From Phycisphaerales bacterium (GTDB lineage Bacteria > Planctomycetota > Phycisphaerae > Phycisphaerales > SM1A02), in the NCBI GenBank assembly GCA_029268515.1, contig JAQWNP010000014.1, forward strand, positions 1-64,000: a DNA stretch of 64,000 nucleotides, written 5' to 3'. How positions within the stretch are numbered: the first letter of the stretch is position 1; the number at the start of each line of letters is the position of its first letter. This document shows, piece after piece, positions 24,882-34,700 of this stretch. The notes under the pieces were generated by a model. It was not told where the DNA came from, did no database searches, and worked only from the letters and a program-made list of their open reading frames with translations. Made by a program: the position numbers and the translations under genes.

Positions 24882-27002
24882 GTGGAATACCTGACCAGTG
24901 GCTTTAACATCGTGCTTCTGATTGCAGGTTTTGGCCTGTTAATTTTAGTGCATGAACTCGGTCATTTTCTAGCAGCAAAGTGGGCAGGTATTCGCACCGA
25001 GGGCTTCGCGGTTGGTATGGGGCCAATCATGATTGCCTGGCGCAAGGGCATTGGTTTTAAGGCGAGTTCTACAGCGCCAGATATCTTAGAACGCACCAAG
25101 AAAGCGCCCGCAGCACTGACTGATGATGAGCTGGCTCATTATGGACTTGGAGAGACGGAATATTCGTTGCGATGGTTGCCCATCGGTGGTTTTGTCAAGA
25201 TGCTTGGCCAGGATGACACGGATCCGTCTTACCGATCAGATGATCCACGCAGTTACAATCGTTGTCCGGTCTGGAAACGCCTGGTTGTGGTTTCCGCCGG
25301 TGTGGTGATGAATCTAATCTTGGCTGGAATACTCTTCCTCATTGCATTTATGATTGGCGTGCGTTTCGAAGCGCCCGTGATTGGAACGGTCGCTCAGGGT
25401 TTTCCTGCCGCCACTGCGGTTGCAGAGAACGCAGAAGCGCAGAACATCACTGCAATTGGTCTTCAGCCTGGTGATCGTGTCACTGCAATTGATGGCAGTG
25501 ATGTGGTGACGTTTGCTGACGTACAGATTGCTGCAGCCATGAGCAAGCCTGGTACGCCATTGCGAATCACTGTAGAAAGAGAAGAGGCATCAGCGCCTTT
25601 GAGATTCGTGTTGACGCCAAAGAAAGATGAGGCGGGTAGTGGGCTCCTGACGATTGGTGTTGCACCCGCAGCATCGACACAGTTGTTTCAAGATGATGAT
25701 GAGGGGCTCGTCACACGCGTCCTAGCAAGCAATGGTCTTGGTGAGCAGGGGCTTAAACCTGGCATGCTCATGACACAAGCTGCTGGGCGTCCGATCGAGA
25801 CTTTTCAGCAATACCAAAAGTTGGTGGCGCAAAGCGATGGTGCAGCAATTGCAACGGTCTGGGTAGATCCTCGCAATACGAACACATCAATTGATGTGGA
25901 TACGTCGCCAGTGCTTGGGCAGCAGCTTTTATATGAAGGTGATTCTGGCGAGAACACCATGCCAGAGATGGGCATGCTTGGACTGACGCCACTTGTAGAG
26001 CTGGTTGGTGTTCCAAGTACCTCACATAACAGTGATGTACTTGAAGTAGGTGACGTCATTCTGCATGCGGGCACTGGAAGTGCCCCTAGGATGGGACAGT
26101 TTTTGAAATTGGTGAAATCCAACGCCGGGCAGTCCCTGCCAATGACGATTTTGCGAGACGGCAAGCAGATTGCAGTGATCGGTGTCGTCAATCAAAATGG
26201 AATGCTGAATGTCAATCCCGGCTATGCCACGGACCTGCCTTTGATCGCGAATCCGATGAAGCAACTTCGATCCGGTCCTCAGGAAGATGCTGTTATTGTT
26301 GATTCACCATTTGTCAAACTGGATCTCTTTGGTGGTACAGAAATTGAGGAGATCGAGTCCACGCCGGTGAGTAATTGGAACGACATTTTGGTTGCGGTCA
26401 GGCTTGCGACCAAAAAGGCAAGTGGGTTGGGGCAGGGTGCTGAGTTAACGATCAAGACAAAAAACCCTATTGATGCACAAGCTCATACCGACAAAGTTGC
26501 TTTATCAGCAGGTCAAGTCGAAGCGTTACATCAGCTGACCTGGCGCAGTGAATTACCGACGGGTCTCTTTGAGCCCGTATTTGTAGTTCGATCTGCATCC
26601 GGAAATCCAATCACGGCAATCGGTATGGGTGTCGAAGAAACACACAAGCTTATTTTGTTGACGTATCTGACGATTGACCGTTTGTTCCGCCGTAGTATCG
26701 GAATTGATCAGCTTCATGGCCCAGTTGGCATCGTGCACCTAGGCACGAAGGTTGCCGACCGTGGTTATACATTTCTGATCTTTTTCTTGGCAATGATTAG
26801 CGTCAACTTGGCAGTCATTAATTTTCTGCCATTGCCAATTCTTGATGGTGGGCTCTTTCTCTTTCTGATCTATGAAAAGTTCAAAGGCCGGCCGCCATCA
26901 GTTGGGTTCCAGAATATCGCAACACTTGTTGGTCTTGCGTTGATACTGACGGTATTCGTGGTCACCTTCTACAACGATATGGCAAGATTGCTGGGCACCT
27001 GA
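24882..27002 (+). CDS. rseP: RIP zinc metalloprotease (RseP/S2P), extended
   Basis: A site-2 protease cleaves membrane-embedded regulators. The zinc motif HELGH is at residues 24-28 in the first TM helix, LPIGGFVKMLGQD follows, and the third ligand Asp655 lies in NFLPLPILDGG. At 706 residues it is well beyond the usual 430-450. The extra length is periplasmic, with at least two PDZ-like units (for example GLQPGDRVTAIDGSDVVTF and LKPGMLMTQAAGRPIETF) and a short insert after the first helix (residues about 50-80). A GTG start with GGAGAGG upstream follows dxr by 42 bases, the common dxr-rseP order. Confidence 0.93.
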   Translation: MEYLTSGFNIVLLIAGFGLLILVHELGHFLAAKWAGIRTEGFAVGMGPIMIAWRKGIGFKASSTAPDILERTKKAPAALTDDELAHYGLGETEYSLRWLPIGGFVKMLGQDDTDPSYRSDDPRSYNRCPVWKRLVVVSAGVVMNLILAGILFLIAFMIGVRFEAPVIGTVAQGFPAATAVAENAEAQNITAIGLQPGDRVTAIDGSDVVTFADVQIAAAMSKPGTPLRITVEREEASAPLRFVLTPKKDEAGSGLLTIGVAPAASTQLFQDDDEGLVTRVLASNGLGEQGLKPGMLMTQAAGRPIETFQQYQKLVAQSDGAAIATVWVDPRNTNTSIDVDTSPVLGQQLLYEGDSGENTMPEMGMLGLTPLVELVGVPSTSHNSDVLEVGDVILHAGTGSAPRMGQFLKLVKSNAGQSLPMTILRDGKQIAVIGVVNQNGMLNVNPGYATDLPLIANPMKQLRSGPQEDAVIVDSPFVKLDLFGGTEIEEIESTPVSNWNDILVAVRLATKKASGLGQGAELTIKTKNPIDAQAHTDKVALSAGQVEALHQLTWRSELPTGLFEPVFVVRSASGNPITAIGMGVEETHKLILLTYLTIDRLFRRSIGIDQLHGPVGIVHLGTKVADRGYTFLIFFLAMISVNLAVINFLPLPILDGGLFLFLIYEKFKGRPPSVGFQNIATLVGLALILTVFVVTFYNDMARLLGT

Positions 27003-27132
27003 CCGATTGGCCGCAAATCGGTGCCTGAAATCGGAGCGGTTTGGTGGCCTTCGGCTGATGAAAGCAAGTACTCAAGACGCGGGTTTTTGGCCTCGGGTGC
27101 GTTTTCAATGCCTGGGCTGCCTGAGGTCCGAG

Positions 27133-27237
27133 AAGTGGGTGCATAGGTCCACCAAATGGATCAAAAGACGCATTTGGGACGCAAAGCTCATATCTCGCTG
27201 AGCATCGTTTGTCTTGGCATCGCAGCCATCCGACAGT
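27133..27237 (+). promoter_or_regulatory. Candidate c-di-GMP-I (GEMM) riboswitch
   Basis: The most conserved GEMM block, GACGCAAAGC (27178-27187), directly follows a perfect 7-bp stem CCAAATG/CATTTGG (27152-27158 and 27171-27177), as in known members. Upstream GCATAGGTCCACC resembles the family's GCACAGGGCAAACC; downstream are a GCTCA/TGAGC hairpin and GCAGCCATCCG, resembling the 3' GCAGCC-GG-CCG region. The closing P1 helix is not obvious to me, so this is a partial match. Context supports it: the next gene, 87 bases on, encodes a GGDEF protein. The rest of the 27003-27323 gap shows nothing else. Confidence 0.6.
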
Positions 27238-27323
27238 TTGACAAGGGACTCTCTATGGATTCCAGCAAGTCGCTGGTCAGTGAGTCTGGTTGTGATCTGA
27301 TTCGTTGGAGGCGGTGATTGGGT

Positions 27324-28508
27324 ATGTCAAGCTCAATGATACAAACTTGTTGGCGACTGCTTGTCATTGAACCTGATGAGCAAATGGCCGCACGTTTAGG
27401 TGACGCCATTGAGCAACTGCATTTGCCGGATTGCAAGCAGATTGAACCAGGCGATATCCATGCCGCTCAATTCAATAAAGTCCCGCAGAAAATGAAGCCC
27501 GAATACAAAGTGATCTCTTCGTTAGAGCAGCTTCATAATATTGAACTAGAACATTATGACGTCGTACTTTGTGCATCATGTTTGCCTGATGCTCATTGTC
27601 TTGATGCACTTGCATTTATCAAGGGCATGGCCCCGGATCTGCCCGTCATTATTACTGGAAATGATCAGCAAAGCTCGCTTGCGATTGAATCAATTCGTGC
27701 AGGCGCGGTTGACTACCTTGTTCTAAACAAGGTGACGCTATCGATGTTGGCATTGAACATTGCAAAGTGTTTTGCCCATCGTGCCGTGCGTGTCGAAAAC
27801 CGTAAGCTGCATGAAAACCTGAGTCGCTCATTATCTGAATTAGCAGTTGCGAATCGTCAGTTTCAGAAGGTTATTGAGCGCTTAGAACGGATGAGTCGAA
27901 CAGATGAGCTCACTGGACTCGCGAATCGTCGTTGGCTGAATCTGATGTTGGATGATCGTTGGGCAGAGGCCGCTCGTAATGATGTTCCCTTGGCATGCTT
28001 GATGATTGATCTCGATCAGTTCAAGAGGCTCAATGATGACCGTGGTCACCATGTGGGCGATGCGATGCTTCGCACGGCGGGGCAGGTGATCAGTGCCAAC
28101 TGTCGCCATGTCGATATTGCGGCTCGCTATGGAGGCGATGAATTTTGCATATTGATGCCTCATACTGATCCCGAGGAAGCCATGATTGTCGGTGATCGCA
28201 TATTGATGGCATTCCAGCAGATGGTCGAGCAGTTGGACGAGAAGGACTGTGTGGTTGGAATGTCAATGGGTCTGTCACATTCTGCACTCTCTCTGCCGGT
28301 ATCTGGGATCGAGTTGGTTCGGCATGCTGACGAGGCAATGTATGTGGCCAAGTCCAATGGAAAGTTCGGTGGCGCCAAGCGCGTCATGGTCCGCTATCGG
28401 CATCTTGAGAGTGAAATGTGTGTCTTGCCGTACACAGGCAGTGCTATTGTCACCAAAACAAATGAGCCATTAGTCGAAAAAGATAACGAGCTCCGTAAGG
28501 CGGGGTGA
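27324..28508 (+). CDS. GGDEF diguanylate cyclase with degenerate receiver
   Basis: The 394-residue protein joins an N-terminal receiver-like domain to a GGDEF domain that makes cyclic di-GMP. The active motif is intact (ARYGGDEFCILMP) and so is the product-inhibition site RxxD (CRHVD, five residues before RYGGDEF). The receiver fold is recognisable (LLVIEPDE, DLPVIITGND, AGAVDYLVLNK), but the usual phospho-acceptor Asp is replaced: DVVLCASCLPD has Ala where DVVLLD is expected. There is also a roughly 25-residue insert after the first helix. ATG 27324 with GGAGG upstream is chosen over a TTG six bases earlier. A GEMM candidate precedes it. Confidence 0.92.
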   Translation: MSSSMIQTCWRLLVIEPDEQMAARLGDAIEQLHLPDCKQIEPGDIHAAQFNKVPQKMKPEYKVISSLEQLHNIELEHYDVVLCASCLPDAHCLDALAFIKGMAPDLPVIITGNDQQSSLAIESIRAGAVDYLVLNKVTLSMLALNIAKCFAHRAVRVENRKLHENLSRSLSELAVANRQFQKVIERLERMSRTDELTGLANRRWLNLMLDDRWAEAARNDVPLACLMIDLDQFKRLNDDRGHHVGDAMLRTAGQVISANCRHVDIAARYGGDEFCILMPHTDPEEAMIVGDRILMAFQQMVEQLDEKDCVVGMSMGLSHSALSLPVSGIELVRHADEAMYVAKSNGKFGGAKRVMVRYRHLESEMCVLPYTGSAIVTKTNEPLVEKDNELRKAG

Positions 28509-28515
28509 GCGAGCT

Positions 28516-29004
28516 TTAGTTGAATTTCTTAGAACGGCTGAGTGCTCTTTCGATGTCTCGTTGGGCTTCACGTTTATCAATTTTGTGTCGCTTGTCACCA
28601 CGACGAATGCCCTCACCAAGCCCAATCAGCAGTTTGGCTCGCCCTCTGACAAAGTAGAGTTTAAGTGGCACCAGGGTGAAACCTTTTTGCTGTGTTTTTG
28701 CGAAGAGCTTTTTTATCTCGCGGCGATGAGCGAGAAGTGAGCGAGCTCGTGTTGGTTCATGTTGGCGATGAGGTCCAGCCGGGGGATACTCGGCGATGTG
28801 GACGCCGTGTAGTTTCAGTACGCAAGGATTCTCAGAGGCTCGCACATAGCCTTCGGCCAGACTGATCTGGCCATCCCGGATTGACTTGATTTCAGTGCCC
28901 GTGAGTCTGATTCCACACTCCAAAGTCTCGTGAATAGAATATTCGTGCCGAGCTTTGCGGTTAAGGACTTCACGTTCATTGGATTTGGTTGTGCGAGGTG
29001 GCAT
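28516..29004 (-). CDS. smpB: SsrA-binding protein
   Basis: SmpB delivers tmRNA to stalled ribosomes. The 162-residue sequence has all hallmarks: NRKARHEYSIHETLECGIRL, GTEIKSIRDGQISLAEGYV, the KGFTLVPLKLYFVRGRAKL strand region and a basic tail (GDKRHKIDKREAQRDIERAL). It converges with the GGDEF gene, seven bases apart. The tmRNA gene itself was not found. Confidence 0.97.
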   Translation of the reverse strand: MPPRTTKSNEREVLNRKARHEYSIHETLECGIRLTGTEIKSIRDGQISLAEGYVRASENPCVLKLHGVHIAEYPPAGPHRQHEPTRARSLLAHRREIKKLFAKTQQKGFTLVPLKLYFVRGRAKLLIGLGEGIRRGDKRHKIDKREAQRDIERALSRSKKFN

Positions 29005-29087
29005 CTTTGCTTGTCAGAGTCGAGGGAACGTTGCCCTGGGCCACATACGGAGGGGTATCTGGCCAGACTTCTTATGTTGCGTATCAA

Positions 29088-29173
29088 TGCCCAGGAGAGG
29101 ACTCGAACCTCCACGGGATGTAAATCCCACCAGCACCTCAAGCTGGCGCGTCTGCCAATTCCGCCACCTGGGC
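29088..29173 (-). tRNA. tRNA-Leu (anticodon GAG)
   Basis: The minus strand gives a class II tRNA of 86 bases: acceptor GCCCAGG/CCTGGGC, anticodon arm CCAGC-TTGAGGT-GCTGG, a long variable arm (GGGATTTACATCCC) and a T loop TTCGAGT. The anticodon GAG reads CUC/CUU. The discriminator is A, as leucine tRNAs require; CCA is not encoded. Confidence 0.97.
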
Positions 29174-29260
29174 TTCATGCATGGAGGGGCCATGAAGAGC
29201 ACACTCCATCAAGGCGGGGAGTATAACGTGCCTGAGCAGGCAAGTGGGGCAGGTGGGTCT

Positions 29261-29947
29261 TTAGACGCCACGGGTCTGTGGATCCCAGATCAGCTTGTGT
29301 AGTTGGGTCTGAAGCCGCACCGGCAACCCATCTTCAAGTATCCAGGAAACGAGCAAATCCAGTGGCAACCCCTGGCAGCCGGCAATGTGTTCATTGGCGG
29401 CCTGTTCGTAGACAGGTGACATCAAAATGCATCCGCATTTGTTGGCTAAATCGTGTTCTTGAATCATGTCTCGAGACCACAGGTAGTCGCTGTGGTCTGT
29501 AATGACAAATTTGACTTCATCTTGTTTTGTGAGGTACTGAAAGTTATCCAACAGATTCCGTTGAGCTTCACCACTCCCTGGCGTTTTGAGATCGAGGATT
29601 CGGATGACGCGTGGGTCACACTTGGAGATATCACAGGCTCCAGAGGTTTCAATCAGGACCGTCTTTCCAGCATTGGCCAGGCGCTCCATCAGCGTATGTA
29701 CGCCCGGTTGTAGCAGCGGCTCGCCGCCAGTGATCTCGACCAAATTGCAGGGGTATGCCAGTGTCTCTGAAACGATTTCGTCAACAAGTCGATGCTCACC
29801 CTCTGTGAAGCTGTATGCAGTATCGCAATAGGTGCATCGCAGGTGGCAACCGGTGAGTCGAATAAAGACACAAGGGAGGCCCATGTGGCTGGATTCACCT
29901 TGGATCGAAAAAAACGTCTCGCAGATTCGAAGTTTATCGCGGCTCAT
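29261..29947 (-). CDS. queE: 7-carboxy-7-deazaguanine synthase
   Basis: QueE is the radical-SAM enzyme that forms 7-carboxy-7-deazaguanine on the way to preQ0 and queuosine. The cluster ligands are in CHLRCTYCDTAYSF (C-x3-C-x2-C), preceded by ETFFSIQGESSHMGLPCVFIRL, with the SAM-binding EITGGEPLLQP after. The start at 29947 gives the family N terminus MSRDKLRICETFFSIQGE; the longer frame adds 19 unrelated residues. It is divergent from queD. Confidence 0.95.
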   Translation of the reverse strand: MSRDKLRICETFFSIQGESSHMGLPCVFIRLTGCHLRCTYCDTAYSFTEGEHRLVDEIVSETLAYPCNLVEITGGEPLLQPGVHTLMERLANAGKTVLIETSGACDISKCDPRVIRILDLKTPGSGEAQRNLLDNFQYLTKQDEVKFVITDHSDYLWSRDMIQEHDLANKCGCILMSPVYEQAANEHIAGCQGLPLDLLVSWILEDGLPVRLQTQLHKLIWDPQTRGV

Positions 29948-30006
29948 GTGTAGTAGATCGTAGCAGGCTACTGGACTTACTTGTCGCCTGAGAATCTTCA
30001 ACATGT

Positions 30007-30037
30007 CCTGATGGCCAATGTTTGGGCCACGATCAGG
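30007..30037. promoter_or_regulatory. Inverted repeat between queE and queD
   Basis: CCTGAT (30007) pairs with ATCAGG (30032), and inner GGCC pairs with GGCC, giving a two-part hairpin in the divergent intergenic region. It could be an operator shared by both genes. I found no preQ1 riboswitch signature here. Confidence 0.35.
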
Positions 30038-30084
30038 CCGAAGGCATGCACTGTTCTTCTCAAGTCCGGTATGATGTCCGCCTT

Positions 30085-30453
30085 ATGTTTGTGAAACTGA
30101 CTATCTCGTTTGGATTTGAAGCGGCCCATTTTCTGCCTAATTTTCCTGAGGGGCATAAATGTCGCCGTATGCATGGTCACTCCTTTAAAGTCGAGGTGAC
30201 GGTTGCTGGAGATATTCCTGAGGGGCAGGGGCACCTTTTGGATTTTGGTGAGGTCAAGCAGGCTATTGCGCCTATTGAGGAAAGACTCGATCATCACTTA
30301 CTCAATGAGATTGAAGGCTTAGAAGATCCAACCAGTGAGCAACTCGCAGGTTGGATCTGGGATCGCTTGGCTCCGAATTTACCCTTATTGAACGAAGTGG
30401 TCGTACGCGAGACTTGTCGCTCGATGTGCACCTATCTTGGGCCACAGATGTGA
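30085..30453 (+). CDS. queD: 6-carboxy-5,6,7,8-tetrahydropterin synthase
   Basis: QueD supplies the substrate for QueE in queuosine synthesis. The start at 30085 (MFVKLTISFGFEAAHFLP) matches the PTPS family; upstream codons in frame are not conserved. Zinc ligands are His in FEAAHFL and in CRRMHGHSF, where the Cys is the catalytic residue; DHHLLNE and ETCRSM complete the active site. At 122 residues it is a normal QueD. Its stop overlaps the next gene's GTG by 4 bp. Confidence 0.94.
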   Translation: MFVKLTISFGFEAAHFLPNFPEGHKCRRMHGHSFKVEVTVAGDIPEGQGHLLDFGEVKQAIAPIEERLDHHLLNEIEGLEDPTSEQLAGWIWDRLAPNLPLLNEVVVRETCRSMCTYLGPQM

Positions 30454-31121
30454 GTATTCAATTGAATCTCTTTCTTGAGCAGTGTGTGACAGCCGAAGCT
30501 CAAAGTGGTTTGAGTGACACGATTACGCCACTGAAAAATACCACTTGTACTTGGGCAGTCCGTGCGAAACAGCCATTGCTGTCGCCGAATTGGACTTGGC
30601 CCCAGCATGAGGGGCTGGTGCTTGCTCGGTCAGGAAGTCTTGCAAGTGACAATGAAATGGCCCCTTGGCAAGTATGGTCAAACGCTGGTCATGAGGCTTT
30701 TGGCCAATCACTCCAAAACGCCTTGGATCAAAAACACACCAATCAAAAGCTATGCCTGTTGCCGAACACTTCAGATGTCATCAGTGACTTGCCCGGCGCA
30801 CTCGGGATTGCGATGAGTGGGCGTGAAGACCTTTCAGTTGCTCTGGCGCCAAGTCAGATGCTGACTGTCACCATGCTGGCATCTATCAATGACCATCTTC
30901 TTCGAATGTTCGAAGTGTTGGGGCAGCGATGTGGGCTCGTTTACCTGACGGACTGCCGCCAGGTTGATGAGGTGCTCGTGCCATGTCCTCTGGGGCAAGG
31001 GGTGCTGTGTAAAGATCTCGTCAGAGACCTTTTGCGGGACTGGATTTCTCCAAAATGTCCTGTTGTAATCCCGTCTGAGGATGTCTCAAATCAGTTGGCT
31101 TGGCTGGGGCAGGAAATCTGA
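30450..31121 (+). CDS. Unknown protein translationally coupled to queD
   Basis: The frame is open from 30351, but the GTG at 30450 that overlaps the queD stop (GTGA) is the natural start, giving 223 residues. I recognise no domain. The sequence mixes alpha and beta patterns with several Cys and Trp residues (TCTWAVRAKQPLLSPNWTW, QRCGLVYLTDCRQVDEVLVPCPLGQG). No signal peptide or membrane helix is seen, so it is likely cytoplasmic. Coupling to queD hints at, but does not prove, a role in deazapurine or pterin metabolism. Confidence 0.6.
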   Translation: MSIQLNLFLEQCVTAEAQSGLSDTITPLKNTTCTWAVRAKQPLLSPNWTWPQHEGLVLARSGSLASDNEMAPWQVWSNAGHEAFGQSLQNALDQKHTNQKLCLLPNTSDVISDLPGALGIAMSGREDLSVALAPSQMLTVTMLASINDHLLRMFEVLGQRCGLVYLTDCRQVDEVLVPCPLGQGVLCKDLVRDLLRDWISPKCPVVIPSEDVSNQLAWLGQEI

Positions 31122-31192
31122 TGCTTGGTCGCTTGCATCTCACCCCATGATCGGCTGCAATACATGTCAAAGGTCTTTGAAAGGCATCGGCA

Positions 31193-31771
31193 ATGATAGA
31201 TGAGCAATCGGTTTCTGGAGAAAGTGCGGGGCATGATCACCCTGTACTGATGGCCGTAAAAGAGGCCTTTCCAGATGTAAGGCTACAAGCCACCATCTTC
31301 CGTAACCAAACAACACTCCTGCTTTCTAGAGAAGCACTGCATCCAGTCATGCGGTTTTTGCGTGATGACTCACGCTGTGCTCTGAACTTCCTGAGTGATG
31401 TGACCGCAGTTGATTACCTGGGATATCCAGCGAAGCAGCCGGGCCGATTTGCAGTGGTCTATCTATTGGCAAGTGTCAGCTTAAAGACTCGGCTCACAGT
31501 CAAGACTTATCTTGACCCTTCAATTGATACCTTGGGAAATGAAGACGATCCTGAGTTGATCGTCGACACCGTCACTGATATCTGGCCTGGCGCCGAGTGG
31601 CGTGAGCGAGAAGTCTATGACATGTTTGGGATCCGCTTCCGTGGGCACCCAGATATGAGACGTATTTTGCTCTGGAAAGATTTTCCAGCATTCCCATTAC
31701 GCAAGGACTATCCATTGCGAGGACGCGGTGAGCGTGAGCGATACCGCATTCTGGAGCGTGAAACAAGCTAG
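31193..31771 (+). CDS. nuoC: NADH-quinone oxidoreductase subunit C
   Basis: NuoC is a 30-kDa-type peripheral-arm subunit of complex I. The signature is clear: DIWPGAEWREREVYDMFGIRF, then GHPDMRRILLWKDFPAFPLRKDYPLRGRGE. The 192-residue length is usual. It is isolated here, whereas nuoB is 12 kb away on the same strand, so the complex I genes are not in one operon. Confidence 0.95.
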   Translation: MIDEQSVSGESAGHDHPVLMAVKEAFPDVRLQATIFRNQTTLLLSREALHPVMRFLRDDSRCALNFLSDVTAVDYLGYPAKQPGRFAVVYLLASVSLKTRLTVKTYLDPSIDTLGNEDDPELIVDTVTDIWPGAEWREREVYDMFGIRFRGHPDMRRILLWKDFPAFPLRKDYPLRGRGERERYRILERETS

Positions 31772-31793
31772 CTTGTGGTTGAACTGACCCGGC

Positions 31794-34700
31794 CTACTGG
31801 CCGCCAGAGCCTTGGTAGACAGTGATTCGTTCGTTGCTGGGGTCCATGTTCCAGATCAGCTTTTGATATTTAATCGGCACTGGATTGCCTGCAGTCACAA
31901 TTGACACGCGCCGCCCAGGTAGTGCCGAAACAACTGCCATATTGGTGCGCATGTTGTAGTCGAACGCATGGCAGTCAACTTCACGATTGGGTGTGACAAT
32001 AAATACGCTGCCGCTTGCGGCCAGCCGCTGGGCCTCCATGTCGCCGCCAAGATTGAGTAAGTCGCCGTCAGCCTTATCTGGCGTACGCGCGTTGCTTCGC
32101 TCGACCTCAAGCTCGACCAGATCAGCAGTCATGGTGGACACTTCTCCATCGGGTGCAACATGTCCAACTTGAACATCCCCGGTGATACCAATATTCCAGA
32201 GCTGGTTTGGAAGTCGCGTCATCTTAAGGTGCTGTGACCACTTGATACCTGTTTCACCTTTGCGCCCAAATGGGGCATCCTCTGAGATCGATCCAGTGTC
32301 GATCTCAGTGAGATCTCGCATATAGAGTTGGCCATCACCAATCACCTCTGCTTCTAAACTCCGGTCGTCATAGGTGATGTGTTGCCCGGCAATGAAGTAT
32401 CGCCGGGGGTTGTCGCTCTGATCTGGTTGCTGCCAGATCCAGTTTTCGATGCGTGCATTGCCTTTGGCAATAAACCTAGCCAGACGCCGATCAGATTGTC
32501 CAAAGAGGTCGCCACCGAGGCTGGTGTTGGCCGCTTCATCGGTCGCGGGTTGAGTCGTCTTGGCTTCTGTTTCACTCTGGTCGTTTTCAAACTCCATCGT
32601 GAGCGCATCGCCCGTCATAGTATTGAGTTCGATTTCTGTTGGGCGTGAACGAATGCGTACGTCACCAGTGACATAGAGTGAGCCAGCGCCGTCTGCGAAG
32701 GTGCTGTCGTACATCATGGATTCATTCCAGCGGGTGCGTAGCGTCGTATCAGGCGTTTCATCGACATCGTTGATCGCTGGTGGATCGATGCGTTTATCAG
32801 CCTTTGTATCAAGTGCATTGGTCAACATGCGTGCTTGCCCTGGTCCCTTCCAACGCGCAGTGCCAGCATCACGATCAAGTTCGACATGCGTGCCACGGTC
32901 GATCAGCAGTTTGTCACTGGCAATGATCACTTGCGGACCTGTTAGTACCACGCGTTCTTGGCGTGCATCTCCATCAAGGCGTTCTGCAAAGGCTCGGGCG
33001 CCGTCAGACATCAATACTTGTACGTTTCCGTCAGCTTGCAGCCGATCGACTTGGGCATCCTGCCCGAGAATGCTCTCGGGTTGGTTATCGTCGATCTCTT
33101 TTTTCGGAGCAATGACTTGCTCATCTTTGGGAACAAAAGTAACGCGAACAGAATCTGCCCAGAGGGTTTGTTCTTGATTCTTGGCTTTGACGTCTTGTGA
33201 AGCGATCATCTGTTCAGGGGTTGACTCACCTGATGCATCAACATTGAACTTGAGCTCCAATCGTCCACAGTCGAGTGTGCCATCTTGGCTTCGAACAGCG
33301 ACTTCGCCATCAAAAGTAGCGGCTCTCAAAGCGCCGTTGGTTTGTTCATCTGCGTCGCTTTCAACAAAGTTGATTTCTGCGCCGCCTGTCCATGTCAGTT
33401 GCATCTCTGTGCGTGTAACGATGGCATCGTCAGGATTTCCATCTGAGGTGAGTGTGATCGCAGAGGGCAGTGGTTCATCGGGCACATGAGCTACGCGTTT
33501 AATTGAACGCGCCCATCCTTGGCCCACAATGCCAGCTTGCGAGCTTTCTCGATCAAGCCAGAGTTGTTGCCCACCAGCCTCAAGATCAGCAGTGGCCAGG
33601 TACACCTCTGATGCGCCAGGTCCAGCCAGCAGGTCGGCGCGGTTGCTTGGTGCGGTGAAACGCATCGTTGCGCAAGTGGCCCGTGCACCTTCAATGTCGT
33701 CAGTCATTGTTACAGGTGTGCCAATAAGCTCAATAATGGTTTCATCAGATGATTGAGGCGCCCGTGATAAATCTTGCAAGGGAACCATGATGAGGGGGCC
33801 TTCGCATGTGATAATGGTGTCATCTTGGCTGGGTGGAGTCACGATCGTCCGCACTCGAGAAGATTGGTGCCCGAAGAGGGAGGTGACGAGAGACGCCGCA
33901 ATGCCTCGGTGAGACAGGGGTATCAGGCCTGAGCCGGCATCGCGTTTTTGCTGGGTTGGCAAGGTGGCAACGCTGTCGCCCAGTAGGCCAGACCCCATCG
34001 CGAAGATCATATCTAGCCGATTCCCATGGGCGCTGCGCTGCGGCGCCCGCCGTTTCTCAACGATGTTGACGTTGTCATTGAGCGTGGCAATGTAATAAAC
34101 CTCGTCGCTTTCATCTACTGGCTTTTTTGCTGGTGATGAATCGTCGATGGCTTTGTCGTTCTTCTTGTTCTTATTGTTTTTCTCGTTCTTCTCGTTCTTT
34201 TTGTTCTTCTTGCTCTTCTCCGTCCTATCGGGGCTTTTTTCTTTCTTTGGTTTATCTGGTTTGGCGACTTTGGGCTTTTCTTCCTTGTTCTGTTTGGAAT
34301 CGCCCATTAGCGCGTCCACAGCAGCAAGTCTGATGTAGTCAAGTTCATCGATACGCATATCTTGGATGCGGTCGTCGACATCGTTCATATGCATTGTGAG
34401 GCGACGTCCAACCATCTCTTCACTTAAGGTCTGAAGATGGATGTCTCCGTCGCAACGAAGTTCACCGAGAAAGTTATCAAAGCTTGCATCTGGTGTCATC
34501 ACCAGCATCGAAGGTCTATCTTCCGAGAGCAGTGTTTGGGATTGATACATGGCAATGACAACATCACCCTGTATGGAGCCGCTCTCTAATGCTCGATTGG
34601 GCGCATTGGCAATGAGTTCATTACCAGTAATGGTTACAATTCGGCCACGACCAAGCATGATCTGTATCTCGGGCTGATCCATGGCCATCCATCCCATTGG

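Noticed and set aside
29948-30084. Possible preQ1 riboswitch at the queE/queD divergence
   Set aside because: No preQ1-I or preQ1-II core was found; only an inverted repeat is present.
34127-34338. Phe/Leu-rich membrane-like frames in the LptA-like gene
   Set aside because: They mirror the lysine/asparagine tract on the coding strand.
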